A DNA stretch of 64,000 bases from Nocardia miyunensis NBRC 108239 (GCF_001613065.1 NZ_BDBQ01000082.1:1-64000); one strand, 5' to 3'. Positions 16,699 to 25,650 are shown, counted from the first letter of the stretch. Numbers and translations are program-made. Notes: generated by a model not told the origin, from the letters alone.

Positions 16699-17597
16699 TC
16701 CGGCCGCCCCGCGCGATCGGCGAAATACTTCCCCGAATAGGGTCGCAGCACAATCCGGTACAGCCCGATCTTGCCCATCCGGAAGCCCAGCGCCGACTGC
16801 GCCAGATAGCGCCGATACCGATCCACGGTCTCGATGCCGACCAGTTCCGTTGCGCGCGTGCGGTTCTCCCGCAATCGCGCGGCCCACTGCGCGCAGGTCC
16901 AGGCGTAGTCGAGACGCTCGCTGGTCATCGATCGGATCTCGAATATGCCCTCGGCGGCAGCGGTGATCTCCGCCGGTGTCGGCAGATCGGCGTCCGGGAA
17001 GATCTCCTGCTGAATGAAACCGCTGGCCTGCTCGCGAGACATGTTGCCGTAGGCGATGGTCTGCAACGACAACGTCCCGGAATCGGTCAGCCAGTCCCGG
17101 CAGCGGGTGAAGAAGTCCCGGTAGATCCGGATCTTCGCGGCACTCGAGTCGTCCGGACGGGCGAAGTGCTCGAAGGCCCCGATCGAGATGATCCCGTCGA
17201 AACGAGTGTCCGGCTGGTAGTGCAGCCAGTTCTCGGTGCGCACCTCGACACCCGGAAGACCCTGCGCGCGAACGTGATCCGCCTGTTCTGGGCTCAGCGT
17301 GAGACCGACCGAGCGGGGTACCCGATACCGTTGCGACGCCTCGCGCAGGATCGCTCCCCAGCCGCACCCGATATCGAGTACGGCCTGGGCCCGGTCGGCG
17401 TCGACCGCGTCGAGGTGGTACCGGAGTTTGCGCTGCTGCGCGGTCTCGAGGGTGTCGTCGGGATGCTCGCGCAGCGCGCAGGAGTAGCTGAGCGTGGGAT
17501 CCAGCCAGAGCCGGTAGAAGTCGTTGCCGACGTCGTAGTGGTGCCGGATCGCGGCCGCCGCGGCGGCGTCCCGGTCGGTGCCGGTCGGTGCGACCAT
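16695..17597 (-). CDS. Cyclopropane-fatty-acid-synthase-type methyltransferase (operon 1)
   Basis: A 300-residue SAM-dependent enzyme of the mycolic acid cyclopropane synthase group. HYDVGNDFYRLWLD near the start, the SAM loop LDIGCGWGAIL, then GAFEHFARPD and a C-terminal YRRYLAQSALGFRMGKIGLYR are all typical. Family members methylate or cyclopropanate a cis double bond in an acyl chain. Here a desaturase gene in the same operon could supply that double bond, and an ACP is encoded two bases upstream. The start is the ATG at 17595-17597; upstream in-frame codons belong to the ACP region. Confidence 0.88.
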   Translation of the reverse strand: MVAPTGTDRDAAAAAAIRHHYDVGNDFYRLWLDPTLSYSCALREHPDDTLETAQQRKLRYHLDAVDADRAQAVLDIGCGWGAILREASQRYRVPRSVGLTLSPEQADHVRAQGLPGVEVRTENWLHYQPDTRFDGIISIGAFEHFARPDDSSAAKIRIYRDFFTRCRDWLTDSGTLSLQTIAYGNMSREQASGFIQQEIFPDADLPTPAEITAAAEGIFEIRSMTSERLDYAWTCAQWAARLRENRTRATELVGIETVDRYRRYLAQSALGFRMGKIGLYRIVLRPYSGKYFADRAGRPE

Positions 17598-17599
17598 GG

Positions 17600-17857
17600 T
17601 CAGGCCACGCTCGGTGTGCTCTGCTCGTGCAGATAGGTGGCGACGGCGTCGAGGTTGGGGTGCTCGTAGAGGTCCTCGGGCGACAGGTCGATGCCGTAGC
17701 GATCCTCGACCTCGATCAGCAGCGCGACGGCCAGTGCCGAGTCGACGCCCAGCCGGTCGAAGTCGGCGGTCGGGTCGATGCTCCGGGCGGGCACCTCGAG
17801 CAGATCGGCCAGGTACTCCTGGCACCAGGCGACGATGGCGTCCTTACTGGTATCCAC
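17600..17857 (-). CDS. Acyl carrier protein (operon 1)
   Basis: An 85-residue free-standing ACP. GVDSALAVALL contains the Ser expected to carry phosphopantetheine, and the following acidic helix (EVEDRYGIDLSPEDL) is the usual partner-binding surface. It sits between the desaturase and the methyltransferase and is in the same operon as a FAAL, so it is the probable platform on which the chain is desaturated, methylated and oxidised. No phosphopantetheinyl transferase is seen in the window; one elsewhere must activate it. Confidence 0.9.
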   Translation of the reverse strand: MDTSKDAIVAWCQEYLADLLEVPARSIDPTADFDRLGVDSALAVALLIEVEDRYGIDLSPEDLYEHPNLDAVATYLHEQSTPSVA

Positions 17858-17869
17858 GATGGTATTTCC

Positions 17870-18883
17870 TTACGCTGCTGCCGCGTTGCCTGCGGCGGTG
17901 GTTTTTCCGGAAATTCGTTTGGCCGCCATGCGTTCACCGGACGGCAGTTCGAGATCCCATGCGAGCCCGAACAATTCGAAGGCCTTGATGAGCCAGTAGC
18001 CCGGATCGAGGCGGTACCAATTCAGTCCGAAGGACGGCGAGGTCGGGAAGGCGTGGTGATTGTTGTGCCACGATTCACCGAAGGTCAGCAGGGCGAAGAT
18101 GCCGCCGTTGTGGCTGTTCTCCCGCGATTCGTAAGCGCGGGTGCCGAACATGTGCAGGAAGGAATTGATCGCCCAGACGGTGTGCTCGAGCAGGAACATT
18201 CGCGCGAATCCGCCCCACAGCAGTCCGGCCACCGCGCCGGTCCAGCTCATCGTGAGCAGTCCGCCCAGCACGGTGGGGATCAGCAGCCCCAGCCCCACCC
18301 ACCAGTAGTAGAGCCGGGCCACCCGGACCAGCGGCCGGTCCTTGATCAGGTCGGGCGCGTAGTGCACGACGTTGGGATACGCGTGTCGGCGCATCCACAG
18401 GAAATGCGAGTGCATCAGCCCGCGCAGCCGCCCCGGCCAGCCCGTACCAGAAAGGTTGGGCGAGTGCGGATCTCCCGCGCGATCGCTGTACTCGTGATGC
18501 CGCCGATGCAGCGCCACCCACGACACCACCGCCCCCTGCCCGGCCATCGAGCCCGCGATCGCCAGCCCCGAGGCCACCCACGGCGCGGCCTTGAACGTGC
18601 GGTGCGTGAACAACCGGTGGTAACCGACCGTCACGCCCAGTCCGGTCACCATCCACATCACGAACAGCAGTGCGAATTCGACGATCCCGAACGGCCGCAC
18701 CAGCAGGAAAGCCAGAGCGCCGACCGTCCCGAATATCGGCATCACATCGAACAGCAGAAAATGCCTGCGCTGCAACCGGTGAATATACGGACTGTCGATC
18801 GTCTTCCGACGCGGCGCACGCTTCCCGGCCTCGTCCCCGGAACCCGGGGAACCGTCCGGATCATGGTCTGTGGTCATCTGCAT
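17870..18883 (-). CDS. Membrane fatty-acid desaturase
   Basis: A 337-residue integral-membrane desaturase. The three histidine boxes are HRLFTH, HRRHH and HNNHH, which together bind the two irons. Hydrophobic segments flank them (FLLFDVMPIFGTVGALAFLL and others). The closest recognised group is delta-9 acyl-CoA/acyl-lipid desaturases such as mycobacterial DesA3. The gene is first in operon 1, 12 bases before an ACP, and the same operon has a FAAL. FAAL plus membrane desaturase plus ACP is also the composition of the JamABC-type cassettes that make terminal alkynes; an ordinary cis-desaturase is the simpler reading. Confidence 0.92.
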   Translation of the reverse strand: MQMTTDHDPDGSPGSGDEAGKRAPRRKTIDSPYIHRLQRRHFLLFDVMPIFGTVGALAFLLVRPFGIVEFALLFVMWMVTGLGVTVGYHRLFTHRTFKAAPWVASGLAIAGSMAGQGAVVSWVALHRRHHEYSDRAGDPHSPNLSGTGWPGRLRGLMHSHFLWMRRHAYPNVVHYAPDLIKDRPLVRVARLYYWWVGLGLLIPTVLGGLLTMSWTGAVAGLLWGGFARMFLLEHTVWAINSFLHMFGTRAYESRENSHNGGIFALLTFGESWHNNHHAFPTSPSFGLNWYRLDPGYWLIKAFELFGLAWDLELPSGERMAAKRISGKTTAAGNAAAA

Positions 18884-19073
18884 CCAACACCTTCACGAAT
18901 ACCGGAACCGGTTCTCGCCCGGTCGATTTCGACGGTAACGCCGATCGGGCCCGGTCCCGGCTCCGTACGCGTCTGCCGATCGGCGGATCGGAATTCCTTA
19001 TCTACCGTCCGGATGACACCGAGCAGGGTCTCGTGATGGCGCTAACCGAACTTCCCCGCACCTACCGGCGCGT

Positions 19074-20042
19074 TCATCGCCCGGCCACTTTCAGCAGGAT
19101 CTTGCCGCCACGAAGGAGATGCCGCACCGCGTCCTGGATGTGCTCCAGGGGGTACACGCCCGCCACGGGGACGACAAGGGTGCCGTCGGCCACCAGCGGT
19201 GCCGCCTCACGAATGACAGGCACCACCTTGTCGCGGTAGTCGAAGTCGCCGACAAAGAATCCGCGAACGGTGAGGTGCTTGCCGACCAGTGTCGAGGTGT
19301 CGACCCACATGGGCTCGTCCCTGGCCCAGGCATAGCTGACCAACCATCCACCGTCGGAAAGCAATTCGAGCAGCCGCCGCACCACTGGACCACCGACGGC
19401 TTCCACTGCCAGCGCCACTCGCGCGTCGCCGATCACTGCTCGAACATCGCCGACCGCATCGCGGTCGTCGACGTGGACCACGTCGGCCCCGGCTGCGGTG
19501 AGCTCTGCGAACGTCGCGTCGTCACGGGCCAGGTTGATCGTCTTCAGCCCACGAAGTTTTGCCAACGCAATCAATGACCGTCCCACACCGGAGTTCGCGG
19601 CGTTCTGAACCACCCAGTCACCGGGCTGCAGGGGGGTGCATTCACTGAGCATCAAACCTGCCGCCGGGGGGTTGCTGCCCAGCATCGAGTACTGCTCGAC
19701 GTTGCCGCCGGCGGGGAGTGCGAACAGGCCGTCGGCGGGCACGACGAGCCGCTCACGCCACGCACCGGCATACAGGGGTAGCACGACCAGATCGCCGACT
19801 CGAAGTCCATCGACCTCGGCGCCAGTGGCAAGAACGCGCGCGACGCCCTCCGCGCCCGGTATGTGCGGCAGGGATGGCCGCGCCAGCATGCCGGCGACAA
19901 CCAGCAGGTCGTGCTTGTTCAACGGCGAGACCTCGACGCTCAACAGAACCTCATGCGGGCCCGGTGGCGGCGGCTCCTCGATGTCGACGACGCGGAGTAC
20001 CTGCGCGGGGTCGCCGAACTGTTCAATCTGGATGGCGCGCAT
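19074..20042 (-). CDS. MECR-like enoyl-thioester / quinone reductase (MDR family)
   Basis: A 322-residue medium-chain dehydrogenase/reductase. The cofactor segment NAANSGVGRSLIALAKLRG resembles 2-enoyl thioester reductases (MECR/Etr1), and the zinc ligands of alcohol dehydrogenases are not apparent. It should reduce an activated double bond with NADPH. The ATG at 20040-20042 has GGAGAGG just upstream and starts the conserved MRAIQIEQFG; 41 in-frame upstream codons look unconserved. Alone in its orientation between operon 1 and the DUF397 gene. It could reduce enoyl-ACP intermediates of the lipid pathways, but quinone or aldehyde substrates are also possible. Confidence 0.8.
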   Translation of the reverse strand: MRAIQIEQFGDPAQVLRVVDIEEPPPPGPHEVLLSVEVSPLNKHDLLVVAGMLARPSLPHIPGAEGVARVLATGAEVDGLRVGDLVVLPLYAGAWRERLVVPADGLFALPAGGNVEQYSMLGSNPPAAGLMLSECTPLQPGDWVVQNAANSGVGRSLIALAKLRGLKTINLARDDATFAELTAAGADVVHVDDRDAVGDVRAVIGDARVALAVEAVGGPVVRRLLELLSDGGWLVSYAWARDEPMWVDTSTLVGKHLTVRGFFVGDFDYRDKVVPVIREAAPLVADGTLVVPVAGVYPLEHIQDAVRHLLRGGKILLKVAGR

Positions 20043-20213
20043 ATTGATCCCTCTCCATCGAAGGCTGGGCCGCCGCGTGAGCCTGCCTGACGGATGCGCT
20101 CTCCACTGCCGGAGGAGAGACCGCCCCTTTGTGAGAGTTGGGGCAGCGTTGAAGAGGTTGATCATGCCCCCGCCGAACGACCGGCGGCCGAGCGTTACAA
20201 TTAATTAGAGATG

Positions 20214-20281
20214 GGGAATCTCGAAATCACGGCGGATTGGCCGCGATTCGCCGCGTCGCCACCGAACGTTCCGAGATTCCC
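20214..20281. terminator. Inverted repeat downstream of the DUF397 gene
   Basis: GGGAATCTCG (20214-20223) and its exact complement CGAGATTCCC (20272-20281) flank 48 bases that can themselves fold (CGGCG/CGCCG). It lies just past the minus-strand DUF397 stop, so it may be a terminator. No T-run. Confidence 0.35.
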
Positions 20282-20298
20282 TACCAGAGGCCGAGTTC

Positions 20299-20508
20299 CT
20301 AAGCGGGCCGGTGGAAAGCGCCGTTCTGCACTCCAGCCGTGAAGGCGTCCCACTCCGACGGCGAGAAGACCAGTACCGGACCGACAGGATTCTTCGAGTC
20401 ACGCACTCCGACCATCCCACCATCCAAGTGGGCGACTTCGACGCAGTACCGGCTGCTCATGCTGCGGCTGCTCTTGAACCACTTGGCTGCGGACACGTCA
20501 ATACTCAT
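20299..20508 (-). CDS. DUF397 protein without a helix-turn-helix partner
   Basis: This 69-residue protein shows the DUF397 signature: AKWFKSSRS, then YCVEVAHLDGGMVGVRDSKNP, and the end FSPSEWDAFTAGV. These small proteins are almost confined to Actinobacteria and usually lie directly downstream of an XRE-type regulator whose activity they modulate. None is recognisable here; upstream is a 313-base non-coding stretch and then an SDR. The ATG at 20506-20508 is preferred over a GTG nine bases upstream because GGAG then has normal spacing. It may be a leftover of a lost pair. Confidence 0.8.
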   Translation of the reverse strand: MSIDVSAAKWFKSSRSMSSRYCVEVAHLDGGMVGVRDSKNPVGPVLVFSPSEWDAFTAGVQNGAFHRPA

Positions 20509-20821
20509 ACTCAACACTCCTTCGCAATCGCCTCGATGAAACTTCGGTGTCCTGCCCGAAAAACGCTACTCGCTCGATCTTGGCACCGCCAGTCCGCTCG
20601 AAGCGTGGAGCATTCCTTTATGCGTCCCCATTCCGTGACCTTTATGCAGCACCGTTTCGAGACCTTTATCTTCGTCAGCTCTCGACATGCGTGGAGACAT
20701 TCGAGGTGATTCGATACATAAATTTCCGACACGAACAAGAATGGCCGATTTTCGGCCCGACAGTCCGTTCCCGGACATCGACCGGGTCGAATTCGGCCAG
20801 CCGCTCCGGATCGACACGGAC
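20509..20821. other. 313-base non-coding stretch with CCTTTAT repeats
   Basis: I find no convincing gene here. Base composition is visibly less GC-rich than around it. CCTTTAT occurs three times at 20614, 20639 and 20663, spacing 25 and 24 bases, on the upstream side of the DUF397 gene. The repeats may be regulator sites; the HTH gene expected to pair with DUF397 is absent. Confidence 0.4.
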
Positions 20822-21580
20822 TTATCGAGCTTCGGGGTCCGAGGCCAGCACCGAACGACCACCAGCGACCGGAACGGTTGCGCCGTTGATGAACCCGCCG
20901 TTCGTGGACAGCAGGAACTCGGCCGCGGCGGCCACCTCATCGCTCGTCGCGACGCGGCCCAACGGATGAAGTGCGGCCATGTCGCGTTCGACGGCCGCCG
21001 CGGACTCCGGTGTCAGTGATGACAGATATCCGGCATAGCGCTCGGTGGCGACCGAGCCCGGCGCCACCGCGTTCACCCGGATTCGGTGCCGGCCGTATTC
21101 CACCGCAAGCGCCCTGGTCAGTCCTTCGATCGCCGCCTTGGCGGTGCTGTAGGGCAGCGCACCGGGGACCGCTCGACGTGCCTGGTGAGAACTGATGTTG
21201 ACGATCGAGCCCTGGCTAGCGGAGGCCAGGAACCGGCGAACCGCGGTACCACACCCGACCACGACCGGGCGCAGGTTGGCATCGATGAGGTCCAACACCC
21301 GATCCGGGCCGGAGTCGTGCAGGGACGCGTCCCCGAAGATGGCGGCGTTGTTGACCCAGCCGGTAAGGGTGCCGACCTGCTGGGCGCGATCGGCCGCCTG
21401 CTCTGTGATCTGTTCAGCGCCCGCGTCTCCGGCCACCACCATTACCGATCCCGCAGTCCAGGAAAGGTTTTCGGTGTCACGCTCGACCACCACGACCGGG
21501 TGCCCACGCCGAAGCATCCGCTCCGTGATCGCACGGCCGATTCCTCGTCCACCACCGGTTGCCACGTAGGACTGCGTCAT
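20822..21580 (-). CDS. Short-chain dehydrogenase/reductase
   Basis: A classical 252-residue SDR. The cofactor loop is TGGGRGIG, the NNAA segment appears as WVNNAAIFG, the catalytic Ser lies in IVNISSHQAR and the Tyr-Lys pair in YSTAKAA. PGSVATERY and the C-terminal NGATVPVAGG are typical of sugar/alcohol or acyl-type dehydrogenases. The substrate cannot be told. It is divergent from the methyltransferase at 21676, with about 100 bases between starts. Confidence 0.9.
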   Translation of the reverse strand: MTQSYVATGGGRGIGRAITERMLRRGHPVVVVERDTENLSWTAGSVMVVAGDAGAEQITEQAADRAQQVGTLTGWVNNAAIFGDASLHDSGPDRVLDLIDANLRPVVVGCGTAVRRFLASASQGSIVNISSHQARRAVPGALPYSTAKAAIEGLTRALAVEYGRHRIRVNAVAPGSVATERYAGYLSSLTPESAAAVERDMAALHPLGRVATSDEVAAAAEFLLSTNGGFINGATVPVAGGRSVLASDPEAR

Positions 21581-21675
21581 ACAATCCTATGCTGGACAAG
21601 CGATCTCGCAGAGCCCGCGCACAGGGTCCAGCGCGTTCGCCGATTGGTTCTGTGGCCGGTACGCGGGTAGCGGCT

Positions 21676-22467
21676 GTGGACGCGTCTGTCGATGAAAATC
21701 CGTGGTACGGGTCGCACGTGCACGGATATGGTCACCCGGTGCCTGATGCGATCTTCGCTCACTCTCGTTTGGCGCTGGTCTATGACGAGTTCGAAGGCGA
21801 CCGCGAGGACTTGCTCGCCTACATCGACATCGCCGACCAGCTCGAGGCTGATATGGTCATCGATATCGGTTGCGGGACAGGCACTCTCGCTGTTCTGCTG
21901 GCGCGGTCCGGGCGCACGGTGCTGGCCATCGATCCAGCCGAGGCATCCCTGGAGATCGCGAAGACGAAAGACGCACCGCCAGCTGTCACCTGGCTGCACG
22001 GCGATGCCACGGACGCACCCGAGACCGGTGCCGACCTGGCAATCATGAGCGGAAATGTCGCGCAGGTGTTCGTGACCGACGAAGAGTGGTCCGACGCGTT
22101 GACTGCCATCGGTCGAGCCCTGCGACTCGGCGGCCACCTCGTTTTCGAGACCAGACGCCCGGAGCGGCGCATCTGGGAGGACTGGTCGAGGCGAGCGGAG
22201 CCTGTGGTCCGCGACGTCCCCGGCGTCGGACATGTGGAGCAACGTCTCGATGTCACTGCCGTTCAACTCCCGCTTGTATCGTTCCGGCACATCTACACCT
22301 TCGCCACGGATAGCGCTGTCGTCGTGTCGGATTCGACGCTGCGATTCCGCGACCGAGCGGAAGTCGAAGCGGATCTGTCAGCTCACGGCTACCAGGTTCG
22401 CGACGTCCGGGACGCACCCGATCGTCCCGGACGGGAGTTCGTCTTCATCGCCGAGAAGACGTCCTGA
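21676..22467 (+). CDS. Class I SAM-dependent methyltransferase
   Basis: A small-molecule type methyltransferase of about 263 residues. The SAM-binding loop VIDIGCGTGTLAVLL and acidic loop LAIDPAEAS are intact, followed by LHGDATDAPETGADLAIM and the C-terminal sheet. The start is uncertain: GTG at 21676 and GTG at 21739 (leading to PDAIFAHSRLALVYD, where family similarity begins) are both possible, and the frame is open back to 21559. Divergent from the SDR. Its target is unknown, and it does not belong to the cyclopropane-synthase group. Confidence 0.78.
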   Translation: MDASVDENPWYGSHVHGYGHPVPDAIFAHSRLALVYDEFEGDREDLLAYIDIADQLEADMVIDIGCGTGTLAVLLARSGRTVLAIDPAEASLEIAKTKDAPPAVTWLHGDATDAPETGADLAIMSGNVAQVFVTDEEWSDALTAIGRALRLGGHLVFETRRPERRIWEDWSRRAEPVVRDVPGVGHVEQRLDVTAVQLPLVSFRHIYTFATDSAVVVSDSTLRFRDRAEVEADLSAHGYQVRDVRDAPDRPGREFVFIAEKTS

Positions 22468-22621
22468 ACCAGCTCCGAGGACGCACGGGGTTCGGCATGA
22501 ACGCGTTCTGGGCCACCTGAGGAACCGCCCTCGAGGGCAGCGGGGAACGAGCAGTTCTCCCGGACGGTGGTCGACTGATCTTCTCGGCGAACGACTTGTC
22601 GAGACCGTTACCGGAAGCGAT

Positions 22622-23815
22622 TCACGTGGGCATTCGGACGGGAAGCGCTTTCGGGCCGCGCATCGAAACCGTATTCCGGAAGGCCGGTGTGTGGTCGAGT
22701 AGTTCGAAATCGGGTGCGCGGCGCACGAGTTCGGTGAACAGGATTTCGCCTTGCAGTCTAGCCAGAGGGGCGCCGACGCAGAAGTGCGGGCCGTGGCTGA
22801 AGGCGAGATGGCGCGAGGTTGGGCGATTGCCCGCGAATCTGAGCACATCCAGTGCGTCGGGGTCGGGGAACGCCTCCGGGTCTCGGTTCGCCGAGCCGAC
22901 GAGCAGGATCAGGCCTGTGCCACGCGGCAGTGTCTGCCCGGCGAATTCGACGTCGCGCATGGTTACGCGGGTCGGGAACGGCACGGGCGTGTCGAATCGG
23001 AGGAACTCCTCCACCGCGTGTCGGCTCGATTGCGGGTCGGCTCGGAGGATGGCGCGTTGGTCGGGATTGCGGGCGAGGGCCAGCAGGCCGGTCGCGATGA
23101 GGTTCATCGTGGTCTCGTGGCCCGCGATGAGCAGGAGCACCGCCATGTCGACGAGTTCGGTCAGCTCGAGCGAGCCTCGTGTCGCGAGCTCGGAGAGCAG
23201 GTCCGTGCCGGGGTCGGCGCGGCGGCGTTCGATGAGGTCGGCGAAGTATTCGCCGAACGCACCCACGGCGTCCACGCGAGCGCGTTTTTCCTCGTCCGAC
23301 AGCAGGGCGTCGGGGTCCAGGCCCCGGCTGATCGCGGCGGTCCACACGCCGAACCGCGCGTGGTCGGCGGCGGGGACGCCGAGCATCGTGCAGATCGTGT
23401 TGAGCGGCAACGGGTATGCGACCTCGGAGACGAAGTCGACTTCGCCCGCGGCGGCGGCGCGGTCCAGCAGGGCGACGGCCGTGCGGGTGATCTGCGCACG
23501 CAACGCGGCGGTCGCTCGGGCGGTGAAGGACGGCGCGACCATCGAGCGCAGCCGGGTGTGCTCGGGCGGGTCCATCAGCAGGAACGAACCGGGCAGCGTC
23601 CGAGGATCGACGCCGGGTCGGAACGGGTTGATGCCGGAGAAGTAACCGTGTCCGAAGGCCGGATCGCCGAATACCGCGTCGCAGTCGGCATAGTGCGACA
23701 CGAGATGGATGCCGGGCCGGAATTCGTGCAGTCGCCCCGCCGCCCGCAGCGATCGGTAGGCCGGAGCCGGGTCGGCACGCAGTTCCGGGGAGAACGGGTC
23801 CAGTGTGCCGGTCAT
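22622..23815 (-). CDS. Cytochrome P450 (divergent from FAD monooxygenase 1)
   Basis: A 397-residue class I P450. It contains IAGHETT in the I-helix, EEFLRFDTP with the ExxR, and FSHGPHFCVGAPLAR with the haem-binding Cys near residue 340. Its start is separated by a long divergent promoter region from the FAD-dependent monooxygenase at 24253. A related P450 and FAD pair lies at 26017-28730, suggesting duplication. Substrates are unknown. A small upstream frame (23812-24078) overlaps this ATG in an ATGA; see that entry. Confidence 0.93.
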   Translation of the reverse strand: MTGTLDPFSPELRADPAPAYRSLRAAGRLHEFRPGIHLVSHYADCDAVFGDPAFGHGYFSGINPFRPGVDPRTLPGSFLLMDPPEHTRLRSMVAPSFTARATAALRAQITRTAVALLDRAAAAGEVDFVSEVAYPLPLNTICTMLGVPAADHARFGVWTAAISRGLDPDALLSDEEKRARVDAVGAFGEYFADLIERRRADPGTDLLSELATRGSLELTELVDMAVLLLIAGHETTMNLIATGLLALARNPDQRAILRADPQSSRHAVEEFLRFDTPVPFPTRVTMRDVEFAGQTLPRGTGLILLVGSANRDPEAFPDPDALDVLRFAGNRPTSRHLAFSHGPHFCVGAPLARLQGEILFTELVRRAPDFELLDHTPAFRNTVSMRGPKALPVRMPT

Positions 23816-24078
23816 CGCTCAGCCCCTTCCACGGGCTGCGAGCGCGTCGGCAGGGGCGCGAGACGAGTCCGCATCGCCCAGCGGCCCGGCGCGTATGGGC
23901 GGCAGTCGCCACGGACGACGAGAGTCGGCGTCGACGGCAGCGTGCCTGTCGGCGGCTTCGGAACGGCGTTCCGACATATGCCCAGCAGAATCTCCGGCGA
24001 CGCCGGACGCCCGTTGTGGGGTGAGAACAACCGCGCCGACGAGCGCGACGTAACCTCCGGCGCTTGTGCAGAATTCAT
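23812..24078 (-). other. Possible small upstream frame coupled to the P450
   Basis: An 88-codon frame (starting MNSAQAPEV) ends in an ATGA overlap with the P450 start. It has no recognised motif and its composition is not clearly protein-like, and another minus-strand frame is also open here. It may be a small coupled gene or chance. Otherwise the 437 bases at 23816-24252 are a divergent promoter region. Near the FAD gene it carries CGGCCGATA twice (24191-24199 and 24204-24212). Confidence 0.2.
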
Positions 24079-24190
24079 GTTCGAAGCTCAACAGCAGACG
24101 GTGGCGAAATCGTGAACGAAACGCGAATTATGCTCGGTGACAGCAGTTTTCGATGAAACCATAGTCGGCGCCGATACACCCCATTCAGAT

Positions 24191-24212
24191 CGGCCGATAG
24201 GAACGGCCGATA
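24191..24212. promoter_or_regulatory. Direct repeat CGGCCGATA upstream of FAD monooxygenase 1
   Basis: Two copies of CGGCCGATA 13 bases apart, about 40 bases before the GTG at 24253. The CCGATAG core also occurs upstream of the paralogous FAD gene at 28861-28911. Possible shared operator; low confidence. Confidence 0.3.
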
Positions 24213-24252
24213 TGGTTTGTCCGGCCTACGCCGCCGGTCGACGATTCGGTGG

Positions 24253-25560
24253 GTGAATTCCGATTCCCCGCACGCCGTCGTTCTGGGCGCAGGCATCGCA
24301 GGATTGCTGGCCGCCATCGTGCTCGCCGAACATTTCCCGCGCGTCACCGTGCTCGAGCGCGACACCTTCGCAGGCAGCGAGCCGCGCCGAGGAGTCCCCC
24401 AGGCCAGGCATCTGCACGGTTTGATGGAGGGTGGCCGCGCCATCATCGAAACGCTCTGTCCCGGACTGACCGACGAGATCGTGGCCGACGGTGCGCCGAC
24501 CACCGAAGTGCTGGCGGGCTCCCGGTGGTACCTGAGCGGGCTGCGGGCGGCACCGACCGAGACGGGCCTGGTCACCCTGCTCGCCAGCCGACCTCTGCTC
24601 GAGTGGGGATTGCGACGGCGCGCGGCGGCGCTCGACGGGCTGACCATGTGGGAAAGCGTTGCCGCACAGGGCCTCGTCGCCGAGGCGGGCCGGATCACCG
24701 GAGTCCTGGTGAGCGAGTCTGGCGGCCCCGCCCAGACCATCGCCGCCGACCTCGTGCTCGACTGCACCGGACGGGCGTCGCGCGCACCCGAGTGGCTGCG
24801 GGCCGTCGGTGCGCGAGCGCCCGAACAGGACAGCGTGGTCATCGACCTGGGCTACTCGTCCCGCACCTACCGGCACCGGCCCGAGCACCTGGAAGGCCAA
24901 CTCGGAGTGGTCGTTTCGACCATGGCCGGTCGTCGCGGCGGCGGCGCGATCGTCGTCGAGGGCGACAAGTGGCATGTCACGCTGGGCGGGATGCTGGGCG
25001 ATCACCCGCCGACCGATCACGAAGGCTTCACCGCGTTCGCCGCGACGCTGCCCGTTCCCGACATCCATCGCATCGTGACCGATGCCGAACCATTGAGTGA
25101 TCCGGTGCCGCACAGATTCCGCGGTTCGGTCCGCAGGTACTTCGAACGTCTCACGACGCATCCGGAAGGCTTTCTCGCGCTGGGCGATTCACTGTGCAGC
25201 TTCAATCCGCTCTACGCGCAGGGCATGACCGTGGCGGCCCAGCAGGCGCTCGCCCTCCGCGCGTGCCTGCGGGAAGGTACCGCGCGATTGCCTGCCCGGT
25301 TCTATACCCGCGCCGCGCACCATGTCGAGGTCGCATGGCGAATGTCCACCGGCGCGGATCTGAATCACCCCGGCGTGGTCGGGCGACGGACACCTCGAAT
25401 CCGGCTCATGAACTCCTATGTGGGACAGGCACATCGCGCGGCACACGTCGACCCGGCAGTCGCCCGCGCGTTCATGCGGGTCGCCAATCTCGTCGACCCG
25501 CCCGAGACTCTGCTGAGGCCCGGGACCGTCGCGCGGATCCTGTGGCACGGTCGCGGCTGA
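24253..25560 (+). CDS. FAD-dependent monooxygenase 1
   Basis: A 435-residue flavoprotein of the PHBH/squalene-epoxidase fold. Residues 7-35 form the ADP-binding site (AVVLGAGIAGLLAAIVL), DLVLDCTGRASRAPEWL is the second motif and GDSLCSFNPLYAQGMTVA the FAD-ribityl motif. It would use NAD(P)H and oxygen to epoxidise or hydroxylate a lipid-like substrate. It is clearly a paralogue of the protein at 27324-28730: RHLHG, GDHPPTD, SVRRYF and the GD motif all recur. Start GTG at 24253 is chosen because it immediately precedes the conserved core; a TTG at 24217 would add 12 residues. Confidence 0.87.
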   Translation: MNSDSPHAVVLGAGIAGLLAAIVLAEHFPRVTVLERDTFAGSEPRRGVPQARHLHGLMEGGRAIIETLCPGLTDEIVADGAPTTEVLAGSRWYLSGLRAAPTETGLVTLLASRPLLEWGLRRRAAALDGLTMWESVAAQGLVAEAGRITGVLVSESGGPAQTIAADLVLDCTGRASRAPEWLRAVGARAPEQDSVVIDLGYSSRTYRHRPEHLEGQLGVVVSTMAGRRGGGAIVVEGDKWHVTLGGMLGDHPPTDHEGFTAFAATLPVPDIHRIVTDAEPLSDPVPHRFRGSVRRYFERLTTHPEGFLALGDSLCSFNPLYAQGMTVAAQQALALRACLREGTARLPARFYTRAAHHVEVAWRMSTGADLNHPGVVGRRTPRIRLMNSYVGQAHRAAHVDPAVARAFMRVANLVDPPETLLRPGTVARILWHGRG

Positions 25561-25623
25561 ACGATCGGCCGGACGCGCGGAATTCCGGTGCCGCCACGGC
25601 AGCGGAGCGGTGGAGCAAGAGCG

Positions 25624-25650
25624 CGGACCGCGGCGTCATACCGCGGTCCG
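25624..25650. terminator. Hairpin after FAD monooxygenase 1
   Basis: CGGACCGCGG (25624-25633) pairs perfectly with CCGCGGTCCG (25641-25650) around a seven-base loop, 64 bases past the FAD gene stop. A likely factor-independent or pausing terminator without a T-run. Confidence 0.55.

Noticed and set aside
17870..18883. Terminal-alkyne acetylenase (JamB) as a firm call for the desaturase
   Set aside because: The gene set suggests it, but the three histidine boxes do not separate an acetylenase from a delta-9 desaturase, so it is kept as a hypothesis only.
20566..20940. A 124-codon minus-strand frame where the XRE partner of DUF397 might be
   Set aside because: It overlaps the SDR and has no helix-turn-helix pattern.
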